Below, piece by piece: positions 7,349 to 15,397 of a stretch of 64,000 nucleotides of DNA; within the stretch, counting starts at the first letter, position 1; every line of letters starts with the position of its first letter. Location of the stretch: assembly GCA_050943535.1 (NCBI GenBank), contig JBMNPJ010000012.1, positions 1-64,000 on the forward strand, given 5' to 3'. The translations under genes were made by a program, and so were the position numbers. Below the pieces are notes generated by a model. It did not search any database. It saw nothing but the letters and a program-made list of their open reading frames with translations, and was not told the origin of the DNA. Origin of the DNA: Massiliimalia sp050943535 (GTDB lineage Bacteria > Bacillota > Clostridia > Oscillospirales > Ruminococcaceae).

Positions 7349-8833
7349 ATGACCAGAATTGGATTTGATAACGATAAGTACCTGAAAATGCAGTCCGAAC
7401 GGATTAAAGAACGAATCAGTCAGTTTGACAACAAGCTTTATTTGGAATTCGGCGGAAAACTGTTTGACGACTTTCACGCCTCCCGGGTACTGCCCGGATT
7501 TGCACCCGACAGCAAACTGCGGATGTTGATGCAGCTTTCTGACCACGCAGAAATTGTACTGGTAATCAGTGCCCCTGATATCGAAAAGAACAAAGTGCGG
7601 GGTGACTTGGGGATTACTTACGACCAGGATGTTCTCCGTTTGATTGACGTGTTCCATGGATTTGGCCTGTATGTGGGCAGTGTGGTCATCACACAATATT
7701 CTGGCCAGGCAGCAGCGGACAACTTCCGCAATTTTCTGGAAAAGAGAAATATCAAAACCTATCTCCATTACTGTATTGAAGGATACCCCAGCAATATCCC
7801 GCTGATTGTCAGCGACGAAGGATACGGCCGCAATGAATATATTGAAACCACCCGTCCTCTGGTGGTAGTCACCGCTCCCGGTCCTGGAAGCGGAAAAATG
7901 GCCACCTGTCTTTCCCAGCTGTACCATGAATACAAGCGGGGAGTCAAAGCAGGATATGCAAAATTCGAGACCTTCCCTATCTGGAATCTTCCATTAAAAC
8001 ACCCTGTCAACCTTGCCTATGAAGCGGCAACGGCTGACTTAAACGATGTGAACATGATCGACCCGTTCCATCTGGAAGCATACGGCGAGACTACCGTAAA
8101 CTATAACCGAGATGTGGAAATCTTCCCTGTACTCAATGCCATCTTTGAAAAAATCGTTGGAAAAAGCCCTTATAACTCTCCTACTGACATGGGGGTTAAT
8201 ATGGCTGGAAACTGCATTTTCGACGATGAAGCAGTTCAGGATGCAGCAAAACAGGAAATTATCCGCCGCTATTACCAGGCAATGTGCGATTACCGTCAGG
8301 GCCGTGCGGAAAAAGATACCGTATATAAAATTGAGCTTCTGATGAAAAAAGCCGGTGTCTCCCCAGAAGACCGCCCAGTGGTTGCCATTGCTAACCAGCG
8401 TGCAGAAGAAACCGGTGAACCCTGCACCGCTATCGAGCTTCCTAATGGTGAAATTGTTACCGGTAAAACCTCTCCATTGCTGGGTGCTTCTGCAGCAGCT
8501 ATTTTAAATGCTTTGAAAAAGCTGGGCAATATTGGTCACAACATTCATCTGATCTCTCCAATTGTCATTGAGCCAATTCAGAAATTAAAAACCGCTCACT
8601 TAGGCAATATTAATCCTCGTCTGCACACAGACGAAATTCTCATTGCCCTTTCCATCAGCGCCGCAACCAATCCTACCGCAGAAATGGCAATGCAGCAGCT
8701 GAGCCGTTTGAAAGGCTGCGAAGCTCATTCTTCTGTGATTCTGTCCCAGGTTGACGAACAGATCTTCAAAAAATTGGGTGTCAATCTGACCTGTGAATCT
8801 AAATACCAGACCAAAAAAATGTATCATAAATAA
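7349..8833 (+). CDS. DUF1846 domain protein
   Basis: A 494-residue soluble protein that matches the DUF1846 family along its whole usual length. Proteins of this family are common in Firmicutes. They have a P-loop-like N-terminal part and form oligomers, but no reaction is firmly assigned. The middle of the protein has a glycine-rich stretch APGPGSGKMA (about residues 177-186) that resembles a nucleotide-binding loop. AAAGGGATGGG precedes the ATG. A rRNA methyltransferase gene follows 85 bases later on the same strand with no terminator between, so they may be cotranscribed. Confidence 0.85.
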   Translation: MTRIGFDNDKYLKMQSERIKERISQFDNKLYLEFGGKLFDDFHASRVLPGFAPDSKLRMLMQLSDHAEIVLVISAPDIEKNKVRGDLGITYDQDVLRLIDVFHGFGLYVGSVVITQYSGQAAADNFRNFLEKRNIKTYLHYCIEGYPSNIPLIVSDEGYGRNEYIETTRPLVVVTAPGPGSGKMATCLSQLYHEYKRGVKAGYAKFETFPIWNLPLKHPVNLAYEAATADLNDVNMIDPFHLEAYGETTVNYNRDVEIFPVLNAIFEKIVGKSPYNSPTDMGVNMAGNCIFDDEAVQDAAKQEIIRRYYQAMCDYRQGRAEKDTVYKIELLMKKAGVSPEDRPVVAIANQRAEETGEPCTAIELPNGEIVTGKTSPLLGASAAAILNALKKLGNIGHNIHLISPIVIEPIQKLKTAHLGNINPRLHTDEILIALSISAATNPTAEMAMQQLSRLKGCEAHSSVILSQVDEQIFKKLGVNLTCESKYQTKKMYHK

Positions 8834-8918
8834 GGGTTTTCCCATTCCGGCAGCCATATTTCCCAGGAAAGTTGGCTGCCGACTTTCTATCCCAAACCAC
8901 TGCAAGGAGGTTTTAACT

Positions 8919-9755
8919 GTGACTGTTCAAAAAGTTTTCAGCAAAAACGCCACCTATCAAAAATTTGAGGTGCTAAAAACCAACCGAAACAAACGCTATA
9001 AATACGGTCAGTTTTTTGTAGAAGGCGTGCGCAACATCAACAAAGCGGTAGAAAATCACTGGGAGGTATGTTCCTTTTTATATACCCGGGAACGTCCTTT
9101 GTCCCACTGGGCAGAGGAAATGCTCCAAAAGGTGCCAACCCAGGTCAATTACGAGCTGACCGCTGCTTTGATGGATGATTTAAGCGGCAAAGAGGATGCT
9201 TCTGAGTTGATGGCGGTTTTAAAGATGCGTGAGGACCGTCTGGATCAGCTGCACTTTTCCAAAGTTCCCATGATCGCTTTATTTGACCGCCCTTCCAATC
9301 GAGGAAATCTGGGGACCATTCTCCGTTCCTGCGACGCCTGTGGTGTAGAAGCACTGCTGATTACCGGCCATGCCGTCGATCTGTACGACCCGGATGTCAT
9401 TATTTCCTCCATGGGATCTTTCTTCCAGGTTCCTGCGGTACGGGTAGCAGAAAACAGCGAAATTTTAAATTTCCTTTCCCGCATGAAGCAGGAATATCCG
9501 GGATTTCAGGCACTGGGCACCACCGCCCATCAGCAGACACCTTTATTTGAGGTGGATTTAACCAAACCCACATTGTTTATGATTGGGAACGAAACAGATG
9601 GGCTATGCCGTGCCTTTAAAGAGAACTGTGATATTCTGACCACCATCCCTATGAGTGAAAATTCCTACGCTTCTTCCTTTAATGTAGGCTGTGCTGCTAC
9701 CGTTATGTTCTACGAGGCAGAACGCCAGCGAATTCCTAAAGGCTTGTGGAAATAA
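8919..9755 (+). CDS. TrmH/SpoU family RNA 2'-O-methyltransferase
   Basis: A SPOUT-class enzyme that methylates ribose in rRNA or tRNA with S-adenosylmethionine. Of 278 residues, the first 110 form a substrate-binding domain and the rest the knotted methyltransferase fold. The three SpoU motifs are present: NRGNLGTILRSC, FMIGNETDGL and the final NVGCAATVMFYEA. The start is the GTG at 8919, fixed by AAGGAGG eight bases before it; the longer upstream frame has no ribosome binding site. The exact RNA target cannot be told from sequence. Confidence 0.9.
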   Translation: MTVQKVFSKNATYQKFEVLKTNRNKRYKYGQFFVEGVRNINKAVENHWEVCSFLYTRERPLSHWAEEMLQKVPTQVNYELTAALMDDLSGKEDASELMAVLKMREDRLDQLHFSKVPMIALFDRPSNRGNLGTILRSCDACGVEALLITGHAVDLYDPDVIISSMGSFFQVPAVRVAENSEILNFLSRMKQEYPGFQALGTTAHQQTPLFEVDLTKPTLFMIGNETDGLCRAFKENCDILTTIPMSENSYASSFNVGCAATVMFYEAERQRIPKGLWK

Positions 9756-9899
9756 GCGGAATCAACCGGCGAAGCGCCGGAACAAATGGCCTACGGCGTG
9801 TATTCTATTAGCAAAGGGAAAACGCCTGTTTTCACCACTCAATCAACAAAATGCAAAAATTCACGTGACTTTTTCTTGTACTATACTTGATCGACAAAC

Positions 9900-9942
9900 A
9901 ATAACGCCCGCCGAAAGCTTAAAGCTTTCGGCGGGCGTTATT
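9900..9942. terminator. Bidirectional terminator, 21-bp inverted repeat
   Basis: AATAACGCCCGCCGAAAGCTT (9900-9920) is repeated in reverse complement at 9922-9942, and TTTTC follows on the plus strand. It sits between the convergent methyltransferase and acetyltransferase genes and ends one base before the latter's stop. Confidence 0.85.
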
Positions 9943-9943
9943 T

Positions 9944-10459
9944 TCATTCGGTTTTATCATACCGATAATATTTAAAATCGTATCGTTCCTTTTCCAGGTG
10001 TACCAAAAGCGAACGTGTATCAACCAATTGATAGCCGCATCGCTCTAAAACATATTGGGATTTCACATTGTCTACCGCAACCGTTCCAATTAAATATGGA
10101 ATATCATAATTTTCTAATGCCCATCTGGTTATTTCTTTTGCCGCTTCTGTGGCAAATCCATATCCACGATATTCCGGCAATAAATAATAAAATATTTCCG
10201 GCTCATGCAGATCGTCGTGTTCCCCTACACCTATGGTACCCACTAACTTTTCTGTTTGCTTATGAAACATACCAAAGCAGATTGTCCCATTTGCAATGTC
10301 CATATGAGAATATTGTAAAATCAGCCAATCTAAAAAGCCCTTTCCATTCCCGAAACAAGACTTTTGGATATCATTTAACGTCCGTTCAAATTCCGGATAA
10401 TCGGATTCGCACAAATTGCGAATCACAAGCCGTTGAGTGAATCGTTTCATAAAGCACAC
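9944..10459 (-). CDS. GNAT acetyltransferase (RimJ/RimL-like)
   Basis: A 171-residue acetyl-CoA-dependent N-acetyltransferase. The coenzyme A loop is seen in PEYRGYGFATEA (R-x-x-G-x-A pattern), followed by the family's VAVDNVKSQYVLERCGY, the usual site next to the catalytic region of RimJ/RimL-type enzymes. The substrate is unknown. The start is unclear: the GTG at 10459 and the ATG at 10450 are both without a good ribosome binding site. It converges with the upstream gene and lies just downstream of aspS on the same strand. Confidence 0.85.
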   Translation of the reverse strand: MCFMKRFTQRLVIRNLCESDYPEFERTLNDIQKSCFGNGKGFLDWLILQYSHMDIANGTICFGMFHKQTEKLVGTIGVGEHDDLHEPEIFYYLLPEYRGYGFATEAAKEITRWALENYDIPYLIGTVAVDNVKSQYVLERCGYQLVDTRSLLVHLEKERYDFKYYRYDKTE

Positions 10460-10500
10460 ACATCCATCATATCATCAAGGTTTCAAGACGATATCTGATT

Positions 10501-12318
10501 TCATGATTCTGCAGAATCAGCAGATTCCGCAGAATCTGTACCCTGCTGATTGACAATGGCAATGCCCAGTTCTTCCAGCTGTTCGTCTGATACCACAGAA
10601 GGACATTCGCTCATCAGCTCGCTGGCGTTCTGTACTTTCGGGAACGCAATAACATCCCGCAGGCTGTCAGCATGACACAAAATCATAGCCAGACGGTCCA
10701 AACCAATGCCTGCGCCTCCGTGCGGTGGTGCACCATACTGGTAAGCATCTACTAAGAAGCCGAATTTTGCTTCAATTTCTTCTTCGGTCAATCCCAAAGA
10801 ACGGAACATCTTCTGCTGTAATTCCGGATCGGTAATACGGATAGAACCACTGGACAGCTCGGTACCGTTGAGTACCAGGTCATATGCCTTGGCGCGAACT
10901 GCACCTGGATTGGTATCAAGATCATCCAGACATTCTTCCATTGGCATAGTAAATGGATGATGCATTGCTACCCAGCTCTGGCTGTCTTCGTCCCATTCAA
11001 AGAACGGGAATTCGGTAATCCACAGGAAGTTGTACTGGTCTGGAATAATATCCAGCTGTTTTGCCACGTTAAGCCGCAGTGCGCCCAAAACTGGCAAAGT
11101 CACTTTATTTTTATCTGCTACAATCAGAGCAACGTCACCCTGTTCACAGCCCAGCCGTTCCAGAATCGCATTCAGTTCTTCTTCGCTCATAAACTTGCCG
11201 AAAGAACAGGTTGGTTTTTCATCTGCCCAACGAATATATGCTAAGCCTTTTGCACCGATTCCCTTCGCATGTTCGGTCAGCTTGTCAATGGTTTTACGGG
11301 TCAGCACTTTGGCGGCATCTTTTGCCACAATCCCCCGTACACTTCCGCCGTTTTCTACAGCACCGGAGAATACGCTGAATCCGCAGTCTTTTACCAGGTC
11401 AGAAAGATCGGTAATTTCCATGCCAAACCGGGTATCCGGTTTATCAGAACCATATCGGTTCATTGCTTCTGCATAGGTCAGTCTGGGCAGTGGAGTTGGA
11501 ATTTCCACATGCATCACTTCGCCCATCAGGCGTTTTACAAAGCCTTCCAGCATCTGCATAATATCTTCCTGATCCACAAAACTCATTTCCAGGTCAATCT
11601 GGGTGAATTCTGGCTGACGGTCTGCACGCAGGTCTTCGTCACGGAAACATCTGGCCAGCTGAATATACCGGTCATATCCGGAGATCATCAAAAGCTGTTT
11701 GTAAATCTGAGGAGACTGAGGCAGAGCATAGAATTTCCCATTGTGAATTCGGGACGGAACCAGATAGTCTCTAGCACCTTCCGGAGTGGATTTCATCATC
11801 ATTGGAGTTTCAATTTCCAGAAAACCATTTTCATAGAAATATTCTCTGGTTATCCGGGCAATTTCATGACGCATCATAATGTTGTCCTGCAAATGCCGGC
11901 GGCGCAAATCCAAATAACGGTATTTTAACGCAATATCGTCATTGACCTTGCTTCCTTCGGTCAAATGGAACGGAGGAGTCTGTGCTGCAGACAAAATTTT
12001 CAGTTCATTGACATGAATTTCAATTTCACCGGTTTTCAGCCCAGTATTTACTGCTTCCCGCTTAATAACGGTTCCTTTTGCCATCAAAACATATTCTGTT
12101 TTTACGGATTTTGCTTTCTGGAACACCTGTGGATCGGTAGTTTCATCAAAAGTCAGCTGCACAATCCCGGTGCGGTCCCGCAAATCAATAAAAATCAAAG
12201 TCCCTTTATCCCGCTGTTTCTGCGCCCAACCGCATACAACAACTTCCTGTTCGGCACAATTCAGGTTTAATTCTCCGCAGTAATGTGTCCGGCGGAGAGA
12301 GCCCATTCTTTCTGCCAT
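10501..12318 (-). CDS. aspS: Aspartyl-tRNA synthetase
   Basis: Charges tRNA-Asp with aspartate. At 605 residues it is the full bacterial type: an N-terminal OB-fold anticodon domain (about 1-110), the class II catalytic domain with motif 2 (FRDEDLRADRQPEF) and motif 3 (GAGIGLDRLAM), and the inserted GAD domain (about 290-420). The ATG at 12318 is chosen over the upstream TTG because AGGAAG lies nine bases before it. The C-terminus ends in a repetitive acidic tail, DSAESADSAES, that is not part of the usual fold. It follows hisS by 23 bases and shares its T-box control. Confidence 0.97.
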   Translation of the reverse strand: MAERMGSLRRTHYCGELNLNCAEQEVVVCGWAQKQRDKGTLIFIDLRDRTGIVQLTFDETTDPQVFQKAKSVKTEYVLMAKGTVIKREAVNTGLKTGEIEIHVNELKILSAAQTPPFHLTEGSKVNDDIALKYRYLDLRRRHLQDNIMMRHEIARITREYFYENGFLEIETPMMMKSTPEGARDYLVPSRIHNGKFYALPQSPQIYKQLLMISGYDRYIQLARCFRDEDLRADRQPEFTQIDLEMSFVDQEDIMQMLEGFVKRLMGEVMHVEIPTPLPRLTYAEAMNRYGSDKPDTRFGMEITDLSDLVKDCGFSVFSGAVENGGSVRGIVAKDAAKVLTRKTIDKLTEHAKGIGAKGLAYIRWADEKPTCSFGKFMSEEELNAILERLGCEQGDVALIVADKNKVTLPVLGALRLNVAKQLDIIPDQYNFLWITEFPFFEWDEDSQSWVAMHHPFTMPMEECLDDLDTNPGAVRAKAYDLVLNGTELSSGSIRITDPELQQKMFRSLGLTEEEIEAKFGFLVDAYQYGAPPHGGAGIGLDRLAMILCHADSLRDVIAFPKVQNASELMSECPSVVSDEQLEELGIAIVNQQGTDSAESADSAES

Positions 12319-12341
12319 AATCAATAACTTCCTTTCTGGTT

Positions 12342-13688
12342 TTATCCTTTGAGTCCCATCATGTCCGCCAGACCGTTTTCACCCAGCTCTTCTGCCAGAG
12401 CATCGGTCATTTTGGACAGATTATAATCATAAAGCGCAGCACTTAACTGGCTGTCAAATTCCACTTCCCGCTGTTCGCCGGTTTCCATATCCTTGAGAAC
12501 TGCTTTTCCGGTTTCCAGTTCGGAATCGCCCAGCACCATGGACATTTTTGCCCCCAGCTTGTTGGCGTATTTCATCTGCGCTTTTACACTTCGGTTCATT
12601 AAGTCACATTCTACATAGAAGCCTTCTGCCCGAAGTGATGCAGCCAGCTGTCCTGCTTTAATGTTCGCCGCATCGCCCATGCTGGCAATATACAGGTCAC
12701 AGGTATTTGGTTTTGGAATTTCAATGCCCTGTGCTTTTAAAATTAAAAGCAGACGTTCCAGACCAACCGCAAATCCTAAAGCAGGAGTCTGGTCGCCGCC
12801 CATCTGTTTTACCAATCCGTCGTACCGGCCACCGCCGCAGACAGTGGACTGAGCTCCCAGATCATTGGAAACAAATTCAAATACAGTCTTGGTGTAGTAA
12901 TCCAAACCGCGTACAATCGTCGGGTCAATTTCAAATGGAATTTCCAGGGCATACAGACGTGCTTTTACCCCTTCAAAATGTTCTTTACATTCATCGCACA
13001 GATAATCCAGCACCACTGGAGCATCTTTCGCAATTTTGGAACATACCGGACTCTTACAGTCCAGAATCCGCATTGGGTTTTTCTCCAGCCGTTCCAGACA
13101 TGTTTCACACAGTTCAGAGCGGTACTGTTCAAAGTACGCTTTCAGTGCCTTGTGATATTCTGCACGGCAGGTAGGACAGCCAATGGAATTGATGTGCAGC
13201 TGGATATTTTTTAAGCCCAGCACCTGGAACAGGTGGTGTACTGCAGAAATTACTTCTACGTCAGCGCTAGGAGACTGTGCCCCGAATAATTCCATCCCAA
13301 ACTGATGGAATTCACGCAGACGACCTGCCTGAGGACGTTCGTGACGGAAACACGGTGTTACATAGCACACTTTTAAGGGCAGCGCTTCTTTGAGCAGACC
13401 GTTTTGGATAGCTGCTCGAACTGCACCTGCGGTGCCTTCCGGTTTCAAACCGTACAGATCCTGTCCCTTTTCTGCTTGCACCTGATACATTTCCTTCTGT
13501 ACCACGTCTGTGGTATCCCCAACAGACCGTTTAAACAGCGCCATTTCCTCAAAAGTAGGGGTACGTATTTCTTTAAACCCAAACAATGCGGCTGTTTCCA
13601 GGGCGGTTTTTTCTAAAAACTGCCACTGATAGCTTTCGTTGCCCAAAATATCCTGTGTTCCTCTGGGCGCTTTAATAATGTTAGCCAT
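12342..13688 (-). CDS. hisS: Histidyl-tRNA synthetase
   Basis: Charges tRNA-His. The 448 residues contain class II motif 2 (CFRHERPQAGR), the histidine-A motif (RGLDYYTKTVFEF) and motif 3 (GFAVGLERLLL), then a C-terminal anticodon-binding domain. A Cys-rich insertion (CPTC...CETC...CDEC, about 170-230) looks like a metal site, as in some Firmicute HisRS. The C-terminus runs about 20 residues past the usual end. The start has AAAGGA before the ATG. It is the first gene of hisS-aspS, placed directly behind a T-box leader. Confidence 0.97.
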   Translation of the reverse strand: MANIIKAPRGTQDILGNESYQWQFLEKTALETAALFGFKEIRTPTFEEMALFKRSVGDTTDVVQKEMYQVQAEKGQDLYGLKPEGTAGAVRAAIQNGLLKEALPLKVCYVTPCFRHERPQAGRLREFHQFGMELFGAQSPSADVEVISAVHHLFQVLGLKNIQLHINSIGCPTCRAEYHKALKAYFEQYRSELCETCLERLEKNPMRILDCKSPVCSKIAKDAPVVLDYLCDECKEHFEGVKARLYALEIPFEIDPTIVRGLDYYTKTVFEFVSNDLGAQSTVCGGGRYDGLVKQMGGDQTPALGFAVGLERLLLILKAQGIEIPKPNTCDLYIASMGDAANIKAGQLAASLRAEGFYVECDLMNRSVKAQMKYANKLGAKMSMVLGDSELETGKAVLKDMETGEQREVEFDSQLSAALYDYNLSKMTDALAEELGENGLADMMGLKG

Positions 13689-13753
13689 AAATAAAATCCT
13701 TTCTTTGTTCTCTTCTCTCTATGAAAAACTTCTTGTCAGATTTCAGGTTGTTT

Positions 13754-13984
13754 CCATAAAAAATGCCCCACGTCCTGTCAAAGGGACGAAGAGCTTCTAC
13801 TTTTCGTGGTGCCACCCTTAATTTAGGCGCAAACAACCAATTGTTTTCACCTATCTCAAGTATCCGTTATCGCCGGAACTGCGTCAAACTCCAAGGCTGT
13901 CTTCAGACCAGGTTCCATAAACTGCTTTCACCGCCGCCGTTCTCTCTGTGAATTTCCCCTGTTCTTACTCTGTCCCCTTCTCCG
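13754..13984 (-). promoter_or_regulatory. T-box riboswitch of hisS-aspS
   Basis: The canonical T-box sequence AGGGTGGCACCACGA occurs on the minus strand at 13804-13818. Downstream, CGTCC...GGACGTGGGGC can pair with itself and with GCACCACG, forming a terminator followed by TTTTTT (13755-13760), so the antiterminator and terminator are mutually exclusive. Upstream, AGTAAG and CAGAGAG-like Stem I elements are present, and GGGAC...GTTCC can close the base of Stem I. The best candidate specifier codon on the 3-prime side of Stem I is GAC (13885-13883), which would sense uncharged tRNA-Asp. The boundaries are approximate and the specifier is inferred without a folded model. Confidence 0.88.
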
Positions 13985-14001
13985 TTTGAAAAGCGATTAT
14001 T

Positions 14002-14029
14002 CCGTCTGCGGCGAATATGCCGCAGACGG
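14002..14029 (-). repeat. Strong hairpin upstream of the T-box
   Basis: CCGTCTGCGGC (14002-14012) and GCCGCAGACGG (14019-14029) form an 11-bp perfect stem with a 6-base loop. On the minus strand AATAATCGCTTTT follows, a poor T-tract. It may help end transcripts from mgsA or belong to the T-box leader. Confidence 0.6.
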
Positions 14030-14080
14030 CTGTTTGTACGATTCATCTGAAAGATGGTCACAACCCATCCTCACAGGTTT

Positions 14081-14112
14081 CCAAAACGCACTCTCCGTGT
14101 TACCGGGAGTGC
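14081..14112 (-). terminator. Weak terminator after mgsA
   Basis: GCACTCTC (14088-14095) pairs with GGGAGTGC (14105-14112) with one G-T pair. On the minus strand it is followed by GTTTTGG. It begins two bases after the mgsA stop. Confidence 0.5.
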
Positions 14113-14114
14113 CA

Positions 14115-14516
14115 TCACTTAGGGTTTACGATATTTCTCCAATCTAAGTCGCCACGTTCCAAACCATGAATCAAAACTTCTGCTGTGACAATATTGGTCG
14201 CGATTGGAATATTATGCACATCACACAGCCGCAATAAATTATTTTCGTTAATTTCATTGGCTTTGGTTGCCAATGGATCCCGGAAAAACAACACCATATC
14301 GATTTCGTTGCAGGCTACACGAGAAGCTACCTGTTGAGCGCCGCCCTGCACTCCGCTGAGAAAACGCTGGATATCCAGGCCGGTTGCCTCTGCTACAAAT
14401 TTTCCGGTTGTTCCTGTGGCGCACAGTGTATGCCGGCTAAGAATCCCGCAGTATGCGATACAAAACTGAACCATCAGTTCCTTTTTGGCATCGTGCGCAA
14501 TCAATGCTATGTTCAC
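14115..14516 (-). CDS. mgsA: Methylglyoxal synthase
   Basis: Converts dihydroxyacetone phosphate to methylglyoxal and phosphate, a bypass of lower glycolysis under phosphate limitation. At 133 residues it is short for the family (about 150) but keeps the signature: IALIAHDAKK at the N-terminus, the phosphate-binding CATGTTG and LSGVQGGAQQV, and the FFRDPL motif with the catalytic Asp region. The GTG at 14516 is chosen because AGGAGG lies eight bases before it; the earlier TTG is only two bases from the ribosome binding site. It is last in the mre-mrd-min block, as in many Clostridia. Confidence 0.93.
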   Translation of the reverse strand: MNIALIAHDAKKELMVQFCIAYCGILSRHTLCATGTTGKFVAEATGLDIQRFLSGVQGGAQQVASRVACNEIDMVLFFRDPLATKANEINENNLLRLCDVHNIPIATNIVTAEVLIHGLERGDLDWRNIVNPK

Positions 14517-14528
14517 AATCAAGACCTC

Positions 14529-15269
14529 CTATAAAGTTTCTATCATTAAAGGGATATAAGTGCCTTCTATTCGCTGGACAATGGCGGAAAACACTTGGTT
14601 TACTATATTTTTAGATTCCACCCAGCTGCCTCTTCCCAAAGCCCACTGAAATTCACTGTTCTCCGGAACCACCCCAATCAGCTGAGCGCCTACACCGTCA
14701 ATCACATCATCCAAATCGTGAATGGTGGACTTTTTCATGCTTCGCTTGCTGACCCGGTTGATAATCAGCTTGTAATTGGAAAAACCCATCTGCTCAATCA
14801 TTACCGCTACTTTTTCTCCATCCCGGATACACACCGGGTCAGGAGTAGCCACAATCACTGCCAGATCCGCCAAATTTTTTACCGACAAAATACTTAAACC
14901 CAATCCTGCCGGCGTATCTACCAGAATATAATCATACTCTCGTTTTAAACTGCGGATACACATAGCGACCCGCTCAAAGTCAAAACTGGCGGAAATGGTC
15001 ATCGGTGCCGGAATATAATCCAGCCTGCCCCGCCGGTCACTGGCCACAATGGCGTCCCGCACCCGGCAGCTTCCATTGACCACATCACCCAAATCATAAA
15101 CGATCTGGTGTTCCAGTCCAAGCATAATATCAATGCATCGCAGCCCCAGATCCAATTCCAGGATCAAAACCTTTCTGCCGATGGCGGCAAAAGCGGTGGC
15201 AAGCCCTACAGTAACCGAAGATTTTCCAGCGCCGCCCTTTCCTGACGTAATCGCAATCACATGAGCCAT
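14529..15269 (-). CDS. minD: MinD-like ATPase
   Basis: A ParA/MinD-type ATPase; MinD positions the division-septum inhibitor at the membrane. Residues 10-18 (GKGGAGKSS) are the deviant Walker A with signature lysine K11 and K16; the LDLGLRCIDIMLGLE and VDTPAGLG motifs match MinD. Two things are odd. The protein ends in IPLMIETL and lacks the basic amphipathic helix that tethers MinD to membranes. There is also no minC or minE beside it: only 128 bases separate it from mrdA, and 12 bases from mgsA. It may be a true MinD with altered anchoring or a repurposed relative. The ribosome binding site is weak (AAGGATG, about 16 bases away). Confidence 0.82.
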   Translation of the reverse strand: MAHVIAITSGKGGAGKSSVTVGLATAFAAIGRKVLILELDLGLRCIDIMLGLEHQIVYDLGDVVNGSCRVRDAIVASDRRGRLDYIPAPMTISASFDFERVAMCIRSLKREYDYILVDTPAGLGLSILSVKNLADLAVIVATPDPVCIRDGEKVAVMIEQMGFSNYKLIINRVSKRSMKKSTIHDLDDVIDGVGAQLIGVVPENSEFQWALGRGSWVESKNIVNQVFSAIVQRIEGTYIPLMIETL

Positions 15270-15397
15270 GACTTTGTTTCATTCATCCTTTTTCTTGTGC
15301 CAATTCAAGCAATTATATTTCACACTACATAAATATTTTAACAATTCACTAGGATTTTGTCAAAACTTTTTTTCAATTCTGGGCTCGAATCAGCATT

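Noticed and set aside
7190..7927. A 245-codon minus-strand frame overlapping DUF1846
   Set aside because: Antisense shadow that also runs across the DUF1846 promoter.
8793..8918. Longer N-terminus of the TrmH-type protein
   Set aside because: It overlaps the end of DUF1846, has no ribosome binding site, and the GTG at 8919 has a strong one.
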